In this document: positions 12,480 to 24,500 of the stretch, piece by piece
Layout of the letters: every line of letters begins with the position of its first letter
Numbering within the stretch: position 1 is the stretch's first letter
NCBI GenBank assembly: GCA_020698575.1
Contig: CM036239.1
Span: forward strand, 51,053,763 to 51,117,762
Source of the DNA: Bostrychus sinensis
Lineage: Eukaryota; Chordata; Actinopteri; Gobiiformes; Eleotridae
Length of the DNA stretch: 64,000 nucleotides
Direction: 5' to 3'
Position numbers and translations under genes: made by a program
Notes under the pieces: model-generated
Databases searched by the model: none
What the model was told of the DNA's origin: nothing
Seen by the model: only the letters and a program-made list of their open reading frames with translations

Positions 12480-12956
12480 ACTAATGCTAGAGCTAGGAGG
12501 TGTTAGCCCAGTGTTTAAAGAACTGGATACAACAGAATTAACCGGATAGTCAATTTTTTATTAAATATCAACTGAAACTAATCTCAAATATTTTTATAAA
12601 CTGTGAAAATTCATTAAACTGAACCAATAAACATGTAAATATATATTTTTTGTGATTAGTATTTTATTAATTTAAATTTTTATCCAAGCTAACAAAGTTT
12701 CACACTGACAACAATTAAAATAACAAAAACAGAGACACATGAAAAAAAAAAAAAAAAAAAAAAAACATGCACAAGAAGAAAAAATTATAAAATAAAAAAA
12801 GATCAGGTTTTAGAGGCTGTCTTAAAAAACAAACAAACAAACAAAAAAAACAAACAGGAAAAGTTCAAGAACAGTCAGTCAAAAGGCAGGATTGCAGGAT
12901 TGGAGTCAATGTTGATTTTGATTATAATATTAGCTATGTCCATCATTATTATTATT
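12480..12956. other. 3' flank of the copper-transporter remnant, low complexity
   Basis: AT-rich flank with a poly(A) run at 12748-12766, (caaa)n at about 12830, and an (att)n tract at 12943-12960. No gene seen. Confidence 0.7.
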
Positions 12957-13740
12957 ATTAATCCATCCATCTTCTTCCGCTTTATCCGGGACCGGGTTGC
13001 GGAGGCAGCAGACTAAGCAAAGATGCCCAGAATTCCCTCTCCACAGACACTTCCTCCGGCTCTACCGGGGGGACCCCAAGGCGTTCCCAGGCCAGCCGAG
13101 AGACATAGTCTCTCCATCGTGTCCCAGGTCTTCCCCCGGGGCCTCCGCTCGGTGGGACATGCCCGGAACACCTCCCCAGGGAGACGTCCAGGAGGCATCC
13201 GGAACAGGTGCCAGAGCCACCTCAGCTTTCTCCTCTTGATGTGGAGGAGCAGCGGCTCTACTCCGAGCTCCTCCCGGGTGACAGAGCTCCTCACCCTATC
13301 TCTAAGGGCTGCCCTTTGTCACCGGTTCTGTTCATTATTTTCATGGACAGAATTTCTAGGCGCAGCCAGGGGCCGGAGGGAGTCCGGTTTTGGAACCACA
13401 GGCTTTTTTGCAGATGTTGTCCTGCTGACTTCATCGAACCAGGACCTCCAGTGTGCACTGGGGCGGTTTGCAGCCAAGTGTGAAGCGGCTGGGATGAGAA
13501 TCAGCACCTCCAAGTCTGAGGCCATGGTTCTCGACCTGAAAAGGGTGGCTTGCCCTCTCCAGGTTGGGGGTGAGATCCTGCCTCAAGTGGTGGAGTTTAA
13601 GTATCTCGGGGTCTTGTTCACAAGTGAGGGAAGGAAGAAGCGTGAGATCGACAGGCAGATCAGCGTCTGTAGTAATGCGGTCGTTGTATCGGTCTGTTTG
13701 CCAAAAGGCAAAGCTCTCAATTATTATTAATATTATGTAT
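12957..13740 (-). mobile_element. LINE fragment with a 5' inversion
   Basis: The minus strand from about 13306 to 12960 encodes the C-terminal end of a fish LINE ORF (SSVTREELGVEPLLLHI, MPPGRLPGEVFRACP). The plus strand from about 13307 to 13735 encodes an upstream part of the same ORF (GCPLSPVLFIIFMDRISRRS, FADVVLL in place of the YADD box, AAKCEAAGMRISTSKSEAM, FKYLGVLFTSEGR). The two parts are in opposite orientations and meet at about 13307. The 3' end is the familiar 'atccatccatcttcttccgc' terminus. The frames are broken. The clade is not certain (RTE-like is my guess). Confidence 0.8.
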
Positions 13741-13769
13741 TATTATTATTGTTATTAAAACTGTAAATC

Positions 13770-16000
13770 TGTGTGAATCTGGTGTCAGTGTAGCCTCAAG
13801 TTCTACTGTGAGAAACTTGGGAGTTTTATTTGACCAAAACCTATTATTTAAGGCTCATATAAACCAAGCCTGTAAAACAGCGTTCTTTCACTTACATAAC
13901 ATAGCCAAAATCAGTAATATTTTATTCAATTCAATTCAATTCAGGTTTATTTGTATAGCCCAGTATCACAACAAAAGTTGCCTCAAAGGGCTTCACAAAC
14001 AGTTGATCAAACATAAACACACAATCAGACTTAACACACAATCAACACAAACAATAACTACACTAAACAGACCCAGGACACTCCTGTCCTTAGACCCTCC
14101 TTCTCGGGAAGGAAAAACTCCTAAAAAAAACCCAGCTGTGGGATAAAAAGAAGAAACCTTATGGAGCCCAACTGAAGGAGAGAGCCTCTCCCAGGACGGA
14201 CAGGCAATGCGTCTAGGACTGTTAGTTCATTAGTTCATCTGTAGGATCATAGATCAGCTCTGTAAGGATTCATCCAGGGAGTGGGGTGAGGTAGGATGAG
14301 GAAGTCCATAGGATGCAGCAGGGGCCTCATCCAGACAGGTGAGTGGGGTGAGGTAGATCCGGGAAATTCTTAGAGGTGAGGTTGAGGGCACACAGGTCGG
14401 GACAGGAGCACAGATGGGGTCAGCTAAGATCCAATCATCACTGGGACATCTGCCAGCAGCCAGGCATCTGAAACAGTCCCCACTCCCCCAGAGGGAGAGA
14501 GGGACAACTTGTGAATAGCAAGGAACTGATTGGAGATTTAGAATATTAGATAATATTAATGACAGTGATAGAAGAGGAGCAGCAGATGAAACCAGAGGAC
14601 AGAGGCTCAGTGCACCATACTTCCCCCAGCTTCTAGCTCCTAGAGCAGCCTATCTTCAGCTGTGGAGTTAACCCTGTTCCTAGCTGCCCTGACCATAAGC
14701 TTTCTCAAAGAGGAACATTTTAAGCCTAACCTTAAATGTAGAGACTGTGTCTGCCTCTCTAACATGAGCTGGAAGCTGATTCCATAAAACAGGAGCTTGG
14801 TAACTAAAGGCTCTACCTCCAACTGTACTTTTAGAAACCCTGGGAACCACTAATAGCCCTGCATTTTGTGAGCACAGTACTCTGCTTGGTTGGTATGGCA
14901 CGATAACATCATTAATGTAGGATGGGGCCGTACCATTTACAGCCTTGTAAGTCAGGAGAAGGATTTTAAACCTAATTCTGAATTCAACTGGAAGCCAGTG
15001 AAGTGAAGCTAGCACAGGAGTAATATGTTCTCTCCTGTTAGTTCCTGTTAATAATCTTGCTGCTGCGTTTTGAACAAGCTGAAAACATTTTAATGAGTTT
15101 TTAGGGCACGCTGCCAGCAGAGAGTTACCGTAATCCAACCTAGATGTAACAAACGCATGGACAAGTTTTTCAGCGTCACTTTTAGATAAAATATTTCTGA
15201 TTTTGGCTATGTTATGTAAGTGAAAGACTGCTGTTTTACAGGCTTGGTTTATATGAGCCTTAAATGATAAATCTTGGTCAAATAAAACTCCTAAGTTTCT
15301 CACAGTAGAACTTGAGGCTACACTGACACCGTCCAGGGAGACTCTGGTCAGACAGAGCATCTCTCAGCTTTTTGGGGCCTAGTATAATGACCTCTGTTTT
15401 TTCTGGGTCTAGGAGGAGATAATTAATTGTCATCCAGGTCTTTATGTCTCTCACACAGGCGCTAAGTTTCTCAGCGCGGTCATTCTGATCAGGTTTAATT
15501 GATAAATACAACTGTGTATCGTCTGCATAACAGTGAAAATTAATGCCATGTTTTCTGATTATGTTTCCAAAAAGCAGCATGTAAAGCATGAACAGAATGG
15601 GTCCAAGTATTGAGCCTTGTGGCACTCCATAGCTAACTTTACTGCACTGTGAGGAATGTTCCTTTACACTAACAAACTGGTACCTATCAGATAAGTAGGA
15701 TTTAAACCAGCAGAGGGCGGCTCCTCTATCCAAGCGTTTGTTACATCTAGGTTGGATTACTGTAAATCTCTTCTGGCAGCGTGCCCTAAAAACTCTTTAA
15801 AAAGTTTTCAGCTAGTTCAAAATGCAGCAGCAAGATTATTATTAAGTGCAGTTGGAGGTAGAGCCTTTAGTTACCAAGCTCCTGTTTTATGGAATCAGCT
15901 TCCAGCTCATGTTAGAGAGGCAGACAGTCTCTACGTTTAAGGATAAGCTTAAAACATTCCTCTTTGAGAAAGCTTATGGTCAGGGTTAGAGGTCAGAGGT
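13770..16000. mobile_element. L2-like LINE inserted head-on into an older copy of the same family
   Basis: Minus strand 15733 to about 13925: a 5'-truncated element with reverse transcriptase (SYGVPQGSILGPILF, CYADDTQLYLSIKP, HITPVLASLHWLPV), a frameshift near 15300-15360, and a 3' UTR ending in the attcaattcaattca tail at 13925-13942. Flanking it on the plus strand are two pieces of one older copy: 13775-13924 (STVRNLGVLFDQN...HNIAKISNILF) and 15735-15990 (AFVTSRLDYCKSLLAACPKNS...), which would be contiguous but for about 30 lost bases. The older copy also has an internal deletion after AARLL. Both copies are dead. Confidence 0.8.
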
Positions 16001-16453
16001 CATAGAAAACTGGAGAACAATAAACCTGAGTAAAAATCAAACAGAAACGTGAATAATTTAACAATATTTTCATTCAATATTTGCTGAAAATCACAGATGA
16101 TTATAAAACATTAGTCACATAACCTCTGGTCTTCACAATAAAAGCCTTTGTTCTAAAATATAAGGATTTCACAATAAAAGTCTAGCATCAGTCACAACCT
16201 CTGCGAGAAAAGCTCTGATTAAACACAAAAACATTGGAATAAAACATTATCTTACTTAACTGTTTATTATGAATCTAAGACAAATATAAACTCAGATATG
16301 TTTTTACAGAAAATAAGTCTTGACAGATTTTACAGCTAACCAACGGGACGTGGATGTTACCAAGATTTACAAGAATAAAATAAAATAAAAAATGTCTTTA
16401 AAATCTCCCTGAAATTCAAGTCTCTTCCCAAAACTGTGCAAAGTCCTTTTTTA

Positions 16454-17756
16454 AGTCCAGGGGTCTCATCTATAAAGCCTGTGTACGCCCAAAACGAGGC
16501 TGAAATTGTCGTACGCAGCTCTCTGCACCAAAGGTGGAACAACTATATGTGAAACCTTGCGTATCCCTACGCCAGTTCTCACTCGTGCGTACTCACATTT
16601 TGGAGACACGGCACAAAGGCGACCCTCACTGTGAGCTGCTGAAGTGAAGTCTGAAAAATCCATGTTTGCTGCGCGTTTGATACAGTTCACCTTCACTTTA
16701 TATCTCTCAGAAAAAAAAAACCCTGATCTGATTCAGGCATCGTTATTTAAACAAGTAGTGAGTAAAAGTGTGGGAAGGCCATATGATTTTTCATAACTTC
16801 AGTCAGTATTCTTGAAAATTAAGCTGTTCGTAGATGTGCACGCCCGCGCACGTTCACAGGGCACTGTGTGGTGGCTCCATCAATGTCCGTGGTGTGAGCT
16901 AACAGCAGAGGTGATCCCTGATGAATCTGTGACTGGACTTGTGAAATAATGATCAGACATGCGCATAAACAACTCCTACAGACACAGGTTCATATCAGCG
17001 CTGTGTGGGTTTAATGAAGCACAGTCAAAATGAGACTGAATGACATCTGATATTTGTTTTTATGCAGGACATGCACCTGGACCACGGCTCTGTCCCCTCT
17101 CTCTACACACAACCTCTACTCAGACCTCCACGTGCACGGACAGCGTCCACAGAAAAATGATATCCATGTGAGAACAGAAGATCGTGATGCTTCCCACACA
17201 TTTCATGCTCTTTCATTTATTATAAGTTTCAATTAGGGTACAGCACACGGAAATCACAAAAAGTGATACCTGCAATAATTCATTTGTTACATTTTAAGCT
17301 TCTTTTTAATGTTTAAAGTTGTCTATATTAAGAGGAATGGGGCGTACATTGTGTCAATTTAGTTTTTTTAATCAGAAAAGCCACATGCTCTTTCCAATAC
17401 AGATGCACGTGTGTGTGTAGTGCTGCGGGGAGCGTCACGTGCCTCCCACCCACTTCCGTGTTTCTCGGTGAAACCTTCTCATTAGCAGCTCATATTTAGA
17501 TAAACTTCATTCAGAAGTCACTTTGCATTGTCCTTCTTTGGTGGATTCGAGGCGTGGAGAGGGCGTGACGTGAGGTGGGTTTACGTGCGCACCTTTCTAC
17601 TCCAGGTGGGATCTATAAAACGGAAATCACGTGTAGCTGTGCGTGCGTCTGGTTTTATAAGTGTGAATATTTACTAACGTACGCAGCTTTTGAGTTTCTG
17701 GCGTACGGAGACTTTTAGTAAGAATTCCATGCACAGTTTTATAGATGACACCCCAG
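16454..17756. mobile_element. DNA element with inverted 'ggggt.tcatctataaa' ends
   Basis: Left end ccaggggtctcatctataaa, right end tttatagatgacaccccagg: an imperfect inverted repeat of about 25 bp enclosing 1.3 kb. Many gtacgc/gcgtac words occur near both ends (16480-16600 and 17630-17710), so the subterminal regions also pair. No transposase recognised and no clear target duplication. Confidence 0.6.
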
Positions 17757-17784
17757 GTCTGAAAAGGTTCAAGGATCACAATAA

Positions 17785-18125
17785 ACTCAGGAAGAAAGGA
17801 AGGAAGGAAAGAAGGAAGGAGAGAGGAAAGAAGAAAGGAGGGAGGAAGGAAGGAAGGAAAGAAGGAAGGAGAGAGGAAAGAAGGAAGGAAGGAAGGAAGG
17901 AAGGAAAAAAGAAGGAGAGAAAGAAGGAGGGAGGGAGGGAGGAAAGAAGGAGGGAAGGAAGGAAGAAAAGAAGGAAGAAAGGAAGGAAGGAAAGAAGGAA
18001 GGAGGAAAGAAGGAAAGAGGGAGGAAGGAGGGAGGAGACAGGGAAGGAGACAGGAGGAGACAGGAGGAAGGAAGTAGAGGGGAGACAGGAGGAAGGAGAG
18101 AGGAGACAGGAGAGAGGATGAGGAG
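17785..18125. repeat. Purine tract, (GGAA/GAAA/GGAGA)n
   Basis: About 340 bp almost purely A/G on the plus strand, grading into gacaggagga units near 18040. Long KKERKKEG-type and, on the other strand, SFLPSFLL-type open frames are artefacts of composition. Confidence 0.95.
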
Positions 18126-18573
18126 ACAATAGAGTGGAGAGAGGAGGGTTATGGCTGTGTTCCTGTCTCAATCTAAACATGAGTCAGTTATTTATGTATA
18201 TTTTAAATCTAAACATTTTGGTCCAAAAGCAGAAAACAGAGAGAAGAAATCTGAGATGAATGAACTCAGAGCTGGATTCTTCTGTTCAGGCTATATATTA
18301 TGTTATATTTACATTTTTAATAAAATCTCAGTCTTCCTGAAACAGTGTGTGTCTCCTTTGCATTAGTATTTCAGATTTTATAACTTAAAATAATGTATCT
18401 GTGGAAAGCCTCTTCTGTTGGGAGCTGTTACTTGGATTAGATGTCTGTCGCCCCCTGTTGGTAACGCTGGGGACTGGACAGAGCATAAAACGGCTAATTA
18501 GCACAGCTGTTGGTGACATGAGGCTAACAGACACTGACCACAGCCTGGACCAGTCCTGGTCCGTTTGGTGCTT

Positions 18574-21500
18574 TTATTGTGAGAGGTTAGTCAAGCTGCG
18601 GTCCGTGGACAGGAACTGGTCCATGAAGCTGGGCACCTGCAGCCCGGTCTCCACGGTAACACCTCCACACCACACCTGCGCAGATGAGAACACACAGGGG
18701 AGCTGTGATTGGCTGATAGTGGTTATTCTGAGCTGTGATTGGCTGACAGTAGTTATTCTGAGCTATGATTGGCTGATAGTAGTTATTCTGAGCTGTGATT
18801 GGTTGACAGTAGTAATACTGAGCTGTGATTGGTTGACAGAAGTTATTCTGAGCTGTGATTGGCTGAAGTGTAAGTGTGTATTAAACTCACGGTGAAGGCT
18901 GGGACCAGGGGTTGGCTGAACTTTGTTCTGAATGAATGAATGAGATGCATCTGATCCAGGTCAACGAACAGTAGGTCACCTGACACACACAGAGAGAACT
19001 ACAGGTCACCTGACACACACAGAGAGAACTACAGGTCACCTGACACACACAGAGAACTACAGGTCACCTGCCATTGGCACAGAGAACTACAGGTCACCTG
19101 CCATTGACACAGAGAACTACAGGTCACCTGCCATTGGCACAGAGAACTACAGGTCACCTGCCATTGACACAGAGAACTACAGGTCACCTGACATACACAG
19201 AGAGAACTACAGGTCACCTGACACACACAGAGAACTACAGGTCACCTGACACACACAGAGAACTACAGGTCACCTGCCATTGGCACAGAGAACTACAGGT
19301 CACCTGACATACACAGAGAACTACAGGTCACCTGACACGCCCAGAGAACTACAGGTCACCTGACATACACAGAGAACTACAGGTCACCTGCCATTGGCAC
19401 AGAGAACTACAGGTCACCTGACACACACAGAGAACTACAGGTCACCTGACACACACAGAGAACTACAGGTCACCTGCCATTGGCACAGAGAACTACAGGT
19501 CACCTGCCATTGACACAGAGAACTACAGGTCACCTGACATACACAGAGAACTACAGGTCACCTGACATACACAGAGAGAACTACAGGTCACCTGACATAT
19601 ACACAGAGAACTACAGGTCACCTGCCATTGACACAGAGAACTACAGGTCACCTGCCATAGACACAGAGAACTACAGGTCACCTGACATACACAGAGAACT
19701 ACAGGTCACCTGACACGCCCAGAGAACTACAGGTCACCTGACACGCACGCAGAGAACTACAGGTTAACTCACACACACAGAGAGAGGTGATTGGATCAGG
19801 CAGGACTACAGGTCACCTGACAGGGGACTAACTAAAATCCAGGCATTTTACGTCACACACTTGGCTGGTGACCATTAAAGTCAAGTTGCCTTGGATAAAC
19901 AAGTACAAAATGAAAAAGAGTTTATTTGGTAACAGATTAAGGTATAAGACTAGGGTTGGTTTATTGCTGTGTTGTCAGCACAGACAAATGTGACAAATAT
20001 TATTTTACTGCCTCATACATATTAATAACATAACATAAACTATCCCTAACCCTAACCTTAACCAGTTTGACAAATAAAATATTTATTTATCGTCAAAATT
20101 AGCATAAATGCTACATGAGTCGTGGACGTGCACCAGGGTTTCCACGGCGACATCCCACTAAACCACGCTCACCTGGGCCAAATGCCTGGTTTTTAGTGTT
20201 TCCCCACCTGACACACAAGGAGAGAACAGCCTGATAAAAGGCAGCTTTTCCTTGCCATGGTCACCTAAAGGGCTGAGGCTCTGGGGGATGGTGGCGGCCT
20301 TTTACGGTCGCCGTGGTGACGACCCCTTCACGGTTGCTGTGGTGACACCCCCTTACCGTTGCCATGGTGACAGTAGACACCAATCCTTGGGGGCGGGGCA
20401 CACTCCAGGTTCTTGCTGCGGTTGTTATGCTTCGCTGACACAGATGTCTGCAGCCATTGGCTGAGGCTCAAGCTCCAGGAGGCGGGGCTTTTCCCCAGCT
20501 GGACAAATCGGCTCAGAGCGCCACGGTAGGCCACGCCCACAGACAGGGACTTCCACTCTCCGATTGGTCGCACCTCCCAGTAGTGCCCGCCCCCAGAGAT
20601 CTCCTGGTCCCCTGTGGACAAGGACAAAGACAACAGAGACCAGTAAACCCAGAGAGCTGGACTCAGACCAGACCTGGACTTAAACCAGAACCTGTTAGTT
20701 TAGGGGTAAATGCTCTAAAGAGTTTTTTACCGAGGACGGTGTAGGACTCTCCTGCAAAACGCTCTCTCGAGGCTCGACCAGCGGCGGATTTACTGGGAGA
20801 CGGAGTCGCACTCCTACTGCTGAGAGACAGGGACAGGTGAGAGACAAAGGAGAGACAGAGGAGAGACACAGACATAAGAGAGACAGAGGAGAGACAAGTG
20901 AGAAACACAGACAGAGGAGAGACAGCAGAGACAGGTGAGAGACAGCGGAGAGACAGAGCAGAGACAGGTGAGAGACAGAGGAGAGACAGGTGAAAGACAG
21001 AGGAGAGACAGGTGAGAGACAGAGGAAAGACAGAAGACAGACAGAGGAGAGACTGAGGAGAGACAGTGGAGAGACACAAACAGAGGAGAGACAGAGGAGA
21101 GACAGGTGAGAGGCAGGTGAGAGACAGAAGAGAGACCCAGACAGAGCAGAGACAGGTGAGAGACAGAGGAGAGACAGGTGAAAGACAGAGGAGAGACAGG
21201 TGAGAGACAGAGGAGAGACAGAGGAGAGACTGAGGAGAGACAGTGGAGAGACACACACAGAGGAGAGACAGAGGAGAGACAGGTGAGAGGCAGGTAAGAG
21301 ACAGAAGAGAGACACAGACAGAGGAGAGACAGGTGAGAAACAGAGGAGAGACAGAAGACAGACAGAGGAGAGACTGAGGAGAGACAGTGGAGAGACACAC
21401 ACAGAGGAGAGACAGAGGAGAGACAGGTGAGAGGCAGGTGAGAGACAGAGCAGAGACACAGACAGAGCAGAGACAGGTGAGAGAAAGAGCAGAGACAGGA

Positions 21501-24500
21501 GAGACAGAGGAGAGACAGAGCAGAGACAGGAGGGAAAGAGAGGAGAGAGAGCAGAGACAGGTGAGAGACAGGTGAGAGACAGGTGAGAGACGGGTGAGAC
21601 AGAGAAGATATAGCTAAGAGACAGGTGAGAGACAGAGCAGAGACAGGAGAGAGACAGAGGAGAGACAGAGCAGAGACAGGAGGGAAAGAGAGGAGAGAGA
21701 GCAGAGACAGGTGAGAGACAGAGCAGAGACAGGAGAGAGACAGAGGAGAGACAGAGCAGAGACAGGAGGGAAAGAGAGCAGAGACAGGTGAGAGACAGAG
21801 ACAGATGTGAGACAGAGGAGAGACAGAGCAGAGACAGGTGAGAGACAGAGCAGAGACAGGTGAGAGACAGAGGAGAGACAGGTGAGAGACAGAGAAGAGA
21901 CAGGTGAGAGACAAAGAAGAGATCGGTGAGAGACAGAGGAGAGACAGGTGAGAGACAGAGAAGAGACAGGTGAGAGACAAAGAAGAGACCGGTGAGAGAC
22001 AGAGGAGAGACAGGTGAGAGACAGAGCAAAGACAGGTGAGAGACACGTGAGAGACAGAGGAGAGACAGGTGAGAGACAGAGCAGAGATAGGTGAGACAGG
22101 TAAACAGTTGATCATGTGACTGAGGAGCAGCCAATGAGAGTGAGTTAAATTAATCATGAGTTCAATGTCTGTGAGAAAAGCCAAAGTGAAGATGTTATGA
22201 AGAAACTGAACACAGGTGAGTCCGGTCTGAGCTAGGGCCGAGTCCGGTCTGAGGTGGATCTGAACCAGTTTGTTAGTGTCACAGTGAAAACAGAGCGAGG
22301 TGAGGCAGCCAATGAGAACGCAGGGTGAGTGTGGAGGCTGTGGAGAGAGGCGGGGTTAATAAAGCAGTGGGGGCATGTGATTGGCCAATGTAGTGGAGAA
22401 TGTGTGTGGCCTTAAAAAAAACTGGTGGAGCCTCTACCTGAAAGTCCAGCGTTGCTACGGGAACTGCAGAGGGACAAACAGGTCAAAACTCTCACACAAA
22501 GTAACTCACGAGGACCTGGACCGGGTCTGAGCTCGGGTTCTGACCTGGTCTTGTCCTTGACCTTGATCCTGGGGTCATGACCTTTGATCTGAGGCTCCCA
22601 GGTCACGGTGTGGTCCTGGACCTTTAGCTCTGGGTGAGCCGTGGCTGCGTCGAAGCGGAAGTTAAATGCTGCAGGAACAAAAACAAAAGAATCAGGAGGT
22701 GCACCGACCAATCAGGAGTCAGACTGACAACCCATAAGGAGCCAGACTGACAACCAATCAGGAATCAGACTGATGACCAATCAAAATGCATTGTGGGAAA
22801 GTTTGAGTGCACTATTTTTTACCCACTAGTACAGTGGCCCTGAGGTGCAACATCAGATTTGTTTTTGTTCATTAGAAAAATAAAATCTTGTCTTAAATTT
22901 GTGGCAGCCTTGATTTAAAAGGGGAGACATTTTGGGGAAATAGTGCCCTCTTTTAATTTGAGGCTGAGTGTTTTAATTTTTAGAATAACTCGATTTAAAG
23001 GAGGTGGAACGTATTCTCTTTTAAAAAAAAATTTTTTTAAATTTTGTGACATGCTTTTTTATGTTGAGGGGCATTTTTTTATTTTAAGTTTATTTATTTT
23101 TGGTTACGTTTTTTTTTTAGGGAACACTTAAAAATCTTCCTCTGCTTTTAGTTTTCTACTGCACAAAAGTTTTTTGATTATGCCTTTTTTAATATTTATT
23201 TACATTTTTGTATATTCTTTAAATTTGAGGCATGTATTTATTTTTAAGGCAAGATGGCTTCAGGTGTACAAAAACTTTGATGTTGCACCTCAGGGCCGCC
23301 ATATTGTCTACTGCACTACAGAGGGTTAGGGAGGCGGCCTCTGAGTTAGATGTGTCCATGTTTTTTATTTTCTTTAACCTGGACATTGAGATGAGAGAAA
23401 TGTCCAGGGTTAGAGGTCATGTCTGTGTGAGTTCTGACCTGGTGTCTCCAGCACCAGTGTCTCAGAGAACTCTCCCGCTGCTGCTTTGTTTCGGGCTCGA
23501 ACTCGAACAGCAACAAACCGGGAATCAAACTTCAGACCTGTAACAGGAAATACTACTGTTATTGTTATTGTTATTATTGAGTTATGACACTCTGACTTCC
23601 AACCTCTGACCTGAGACAGTGGCCTGTGGGTCCCGGAGGTCCTGGAGCTTCTGCCAGCAGGACTCGGTGGCTCTGGGCGGGGCCTCGTGGTGGCACTTCA
23701 TGTACTGGAGCTCATAGCTGGCTCCTGATTGGTCAATCGGGCTCCACTCCACGAAGACGCAGTTGTCTTTGACGAGACATTGAGACACGTCAATCTGCGG
23801 AGCCGGAGGGACTGGGGACAGACAGGTCAGGGTTAGGGTCTACAGATCGACCTAGGACATGAGTAAAATCCTTAAAGCTCCTTGTCCCTCTCTCTTGCCC
23901 TTTACAAATAGCCGACAGTGCCGAGTATGTGCGCAGGAGTAAGTCGGTAGGATGTCAGGAGGATTGAACACATACAGCTGAAAGAAAAAGTATTGGAACC
24001 CCTTGGAAATACTTCAACTTTCAACTGTACATAAGAGGAGAGAGTCCGGGTGCAGCGAGGGGGGCGGGGTCTGATGCCTCATTAGCGTGGCTGCTAGCAG
24101 CGCAAAAATAACAAATACAAGAGCAGAGTTCTTCGCAGTGATGGTGGTTTAAGTGTAGTGTTAAGATCTAGGGCACAACTTAATTATACAGAGAAAAGTG
24201 AGGCTTTGGAGCGGCTTGTGTGCCTTGTTTTAAGTATTTAATTGCCCAGATGTTTACCCTGCTGTCTATACTGTGCATGTGACAATAATAAACTAAACTA
24301 GCGTTTATGTGCAGCGCATCGACACATGCACAGCGTGCGTGTCATCGGCCACCAGACCATCTATTGCTGCAGACAAACAGCTGATCGCTCCAGTCACAGC
24401 ACTAGGGGCCCCCAAGGATCACCTCTGGGTGTGAAAAGTGGGAGGGGTTGCATACAGACAACAAGCCCCTCCTGAAGATTTCAGGAGAGGGTTCGGGTGG

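Noticed and set aside
13023..13730. 235-aa plus-strand ORF as a host gene
   Set aside because: It crosses the LINE inversion point; its second half is the LINE reverse-transcriptase segment and its first half is antisense LINE.
17690..18180. Lys/Glu-rich and Ser/Leu-rich ORFs of 134-143 aa
   Set aside because: Both are readings of the same purine tract.
18975..19790. CRISPR-like alternation of repeat and short variable segment
   Set aside because: Repeats are imperfect and contiguous, there are no true spacers, and the host is a vertebrate; it is a minisatellite.
20040..20060. Telomere-like ccctaaccctaacc
   Set aside because: Only two units; too short to call an interstitial telomere.
20695..22184. 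ORFs of 479 and 456 aa on the minus strand (SVSHLSLLCLSPVS-type)
   Set aside because: They are translations of a GA-rich minisatellite inside an fsd1l intron; several frames are open at once and no domain is present.
22437..22462. 26-nt exon of fsd1l with good splice sites
   Set aside because: No combination of neighbouring donors and acceptors keeps the frame; direct splicing of 22545 to 20819 is in phase and matches the family.
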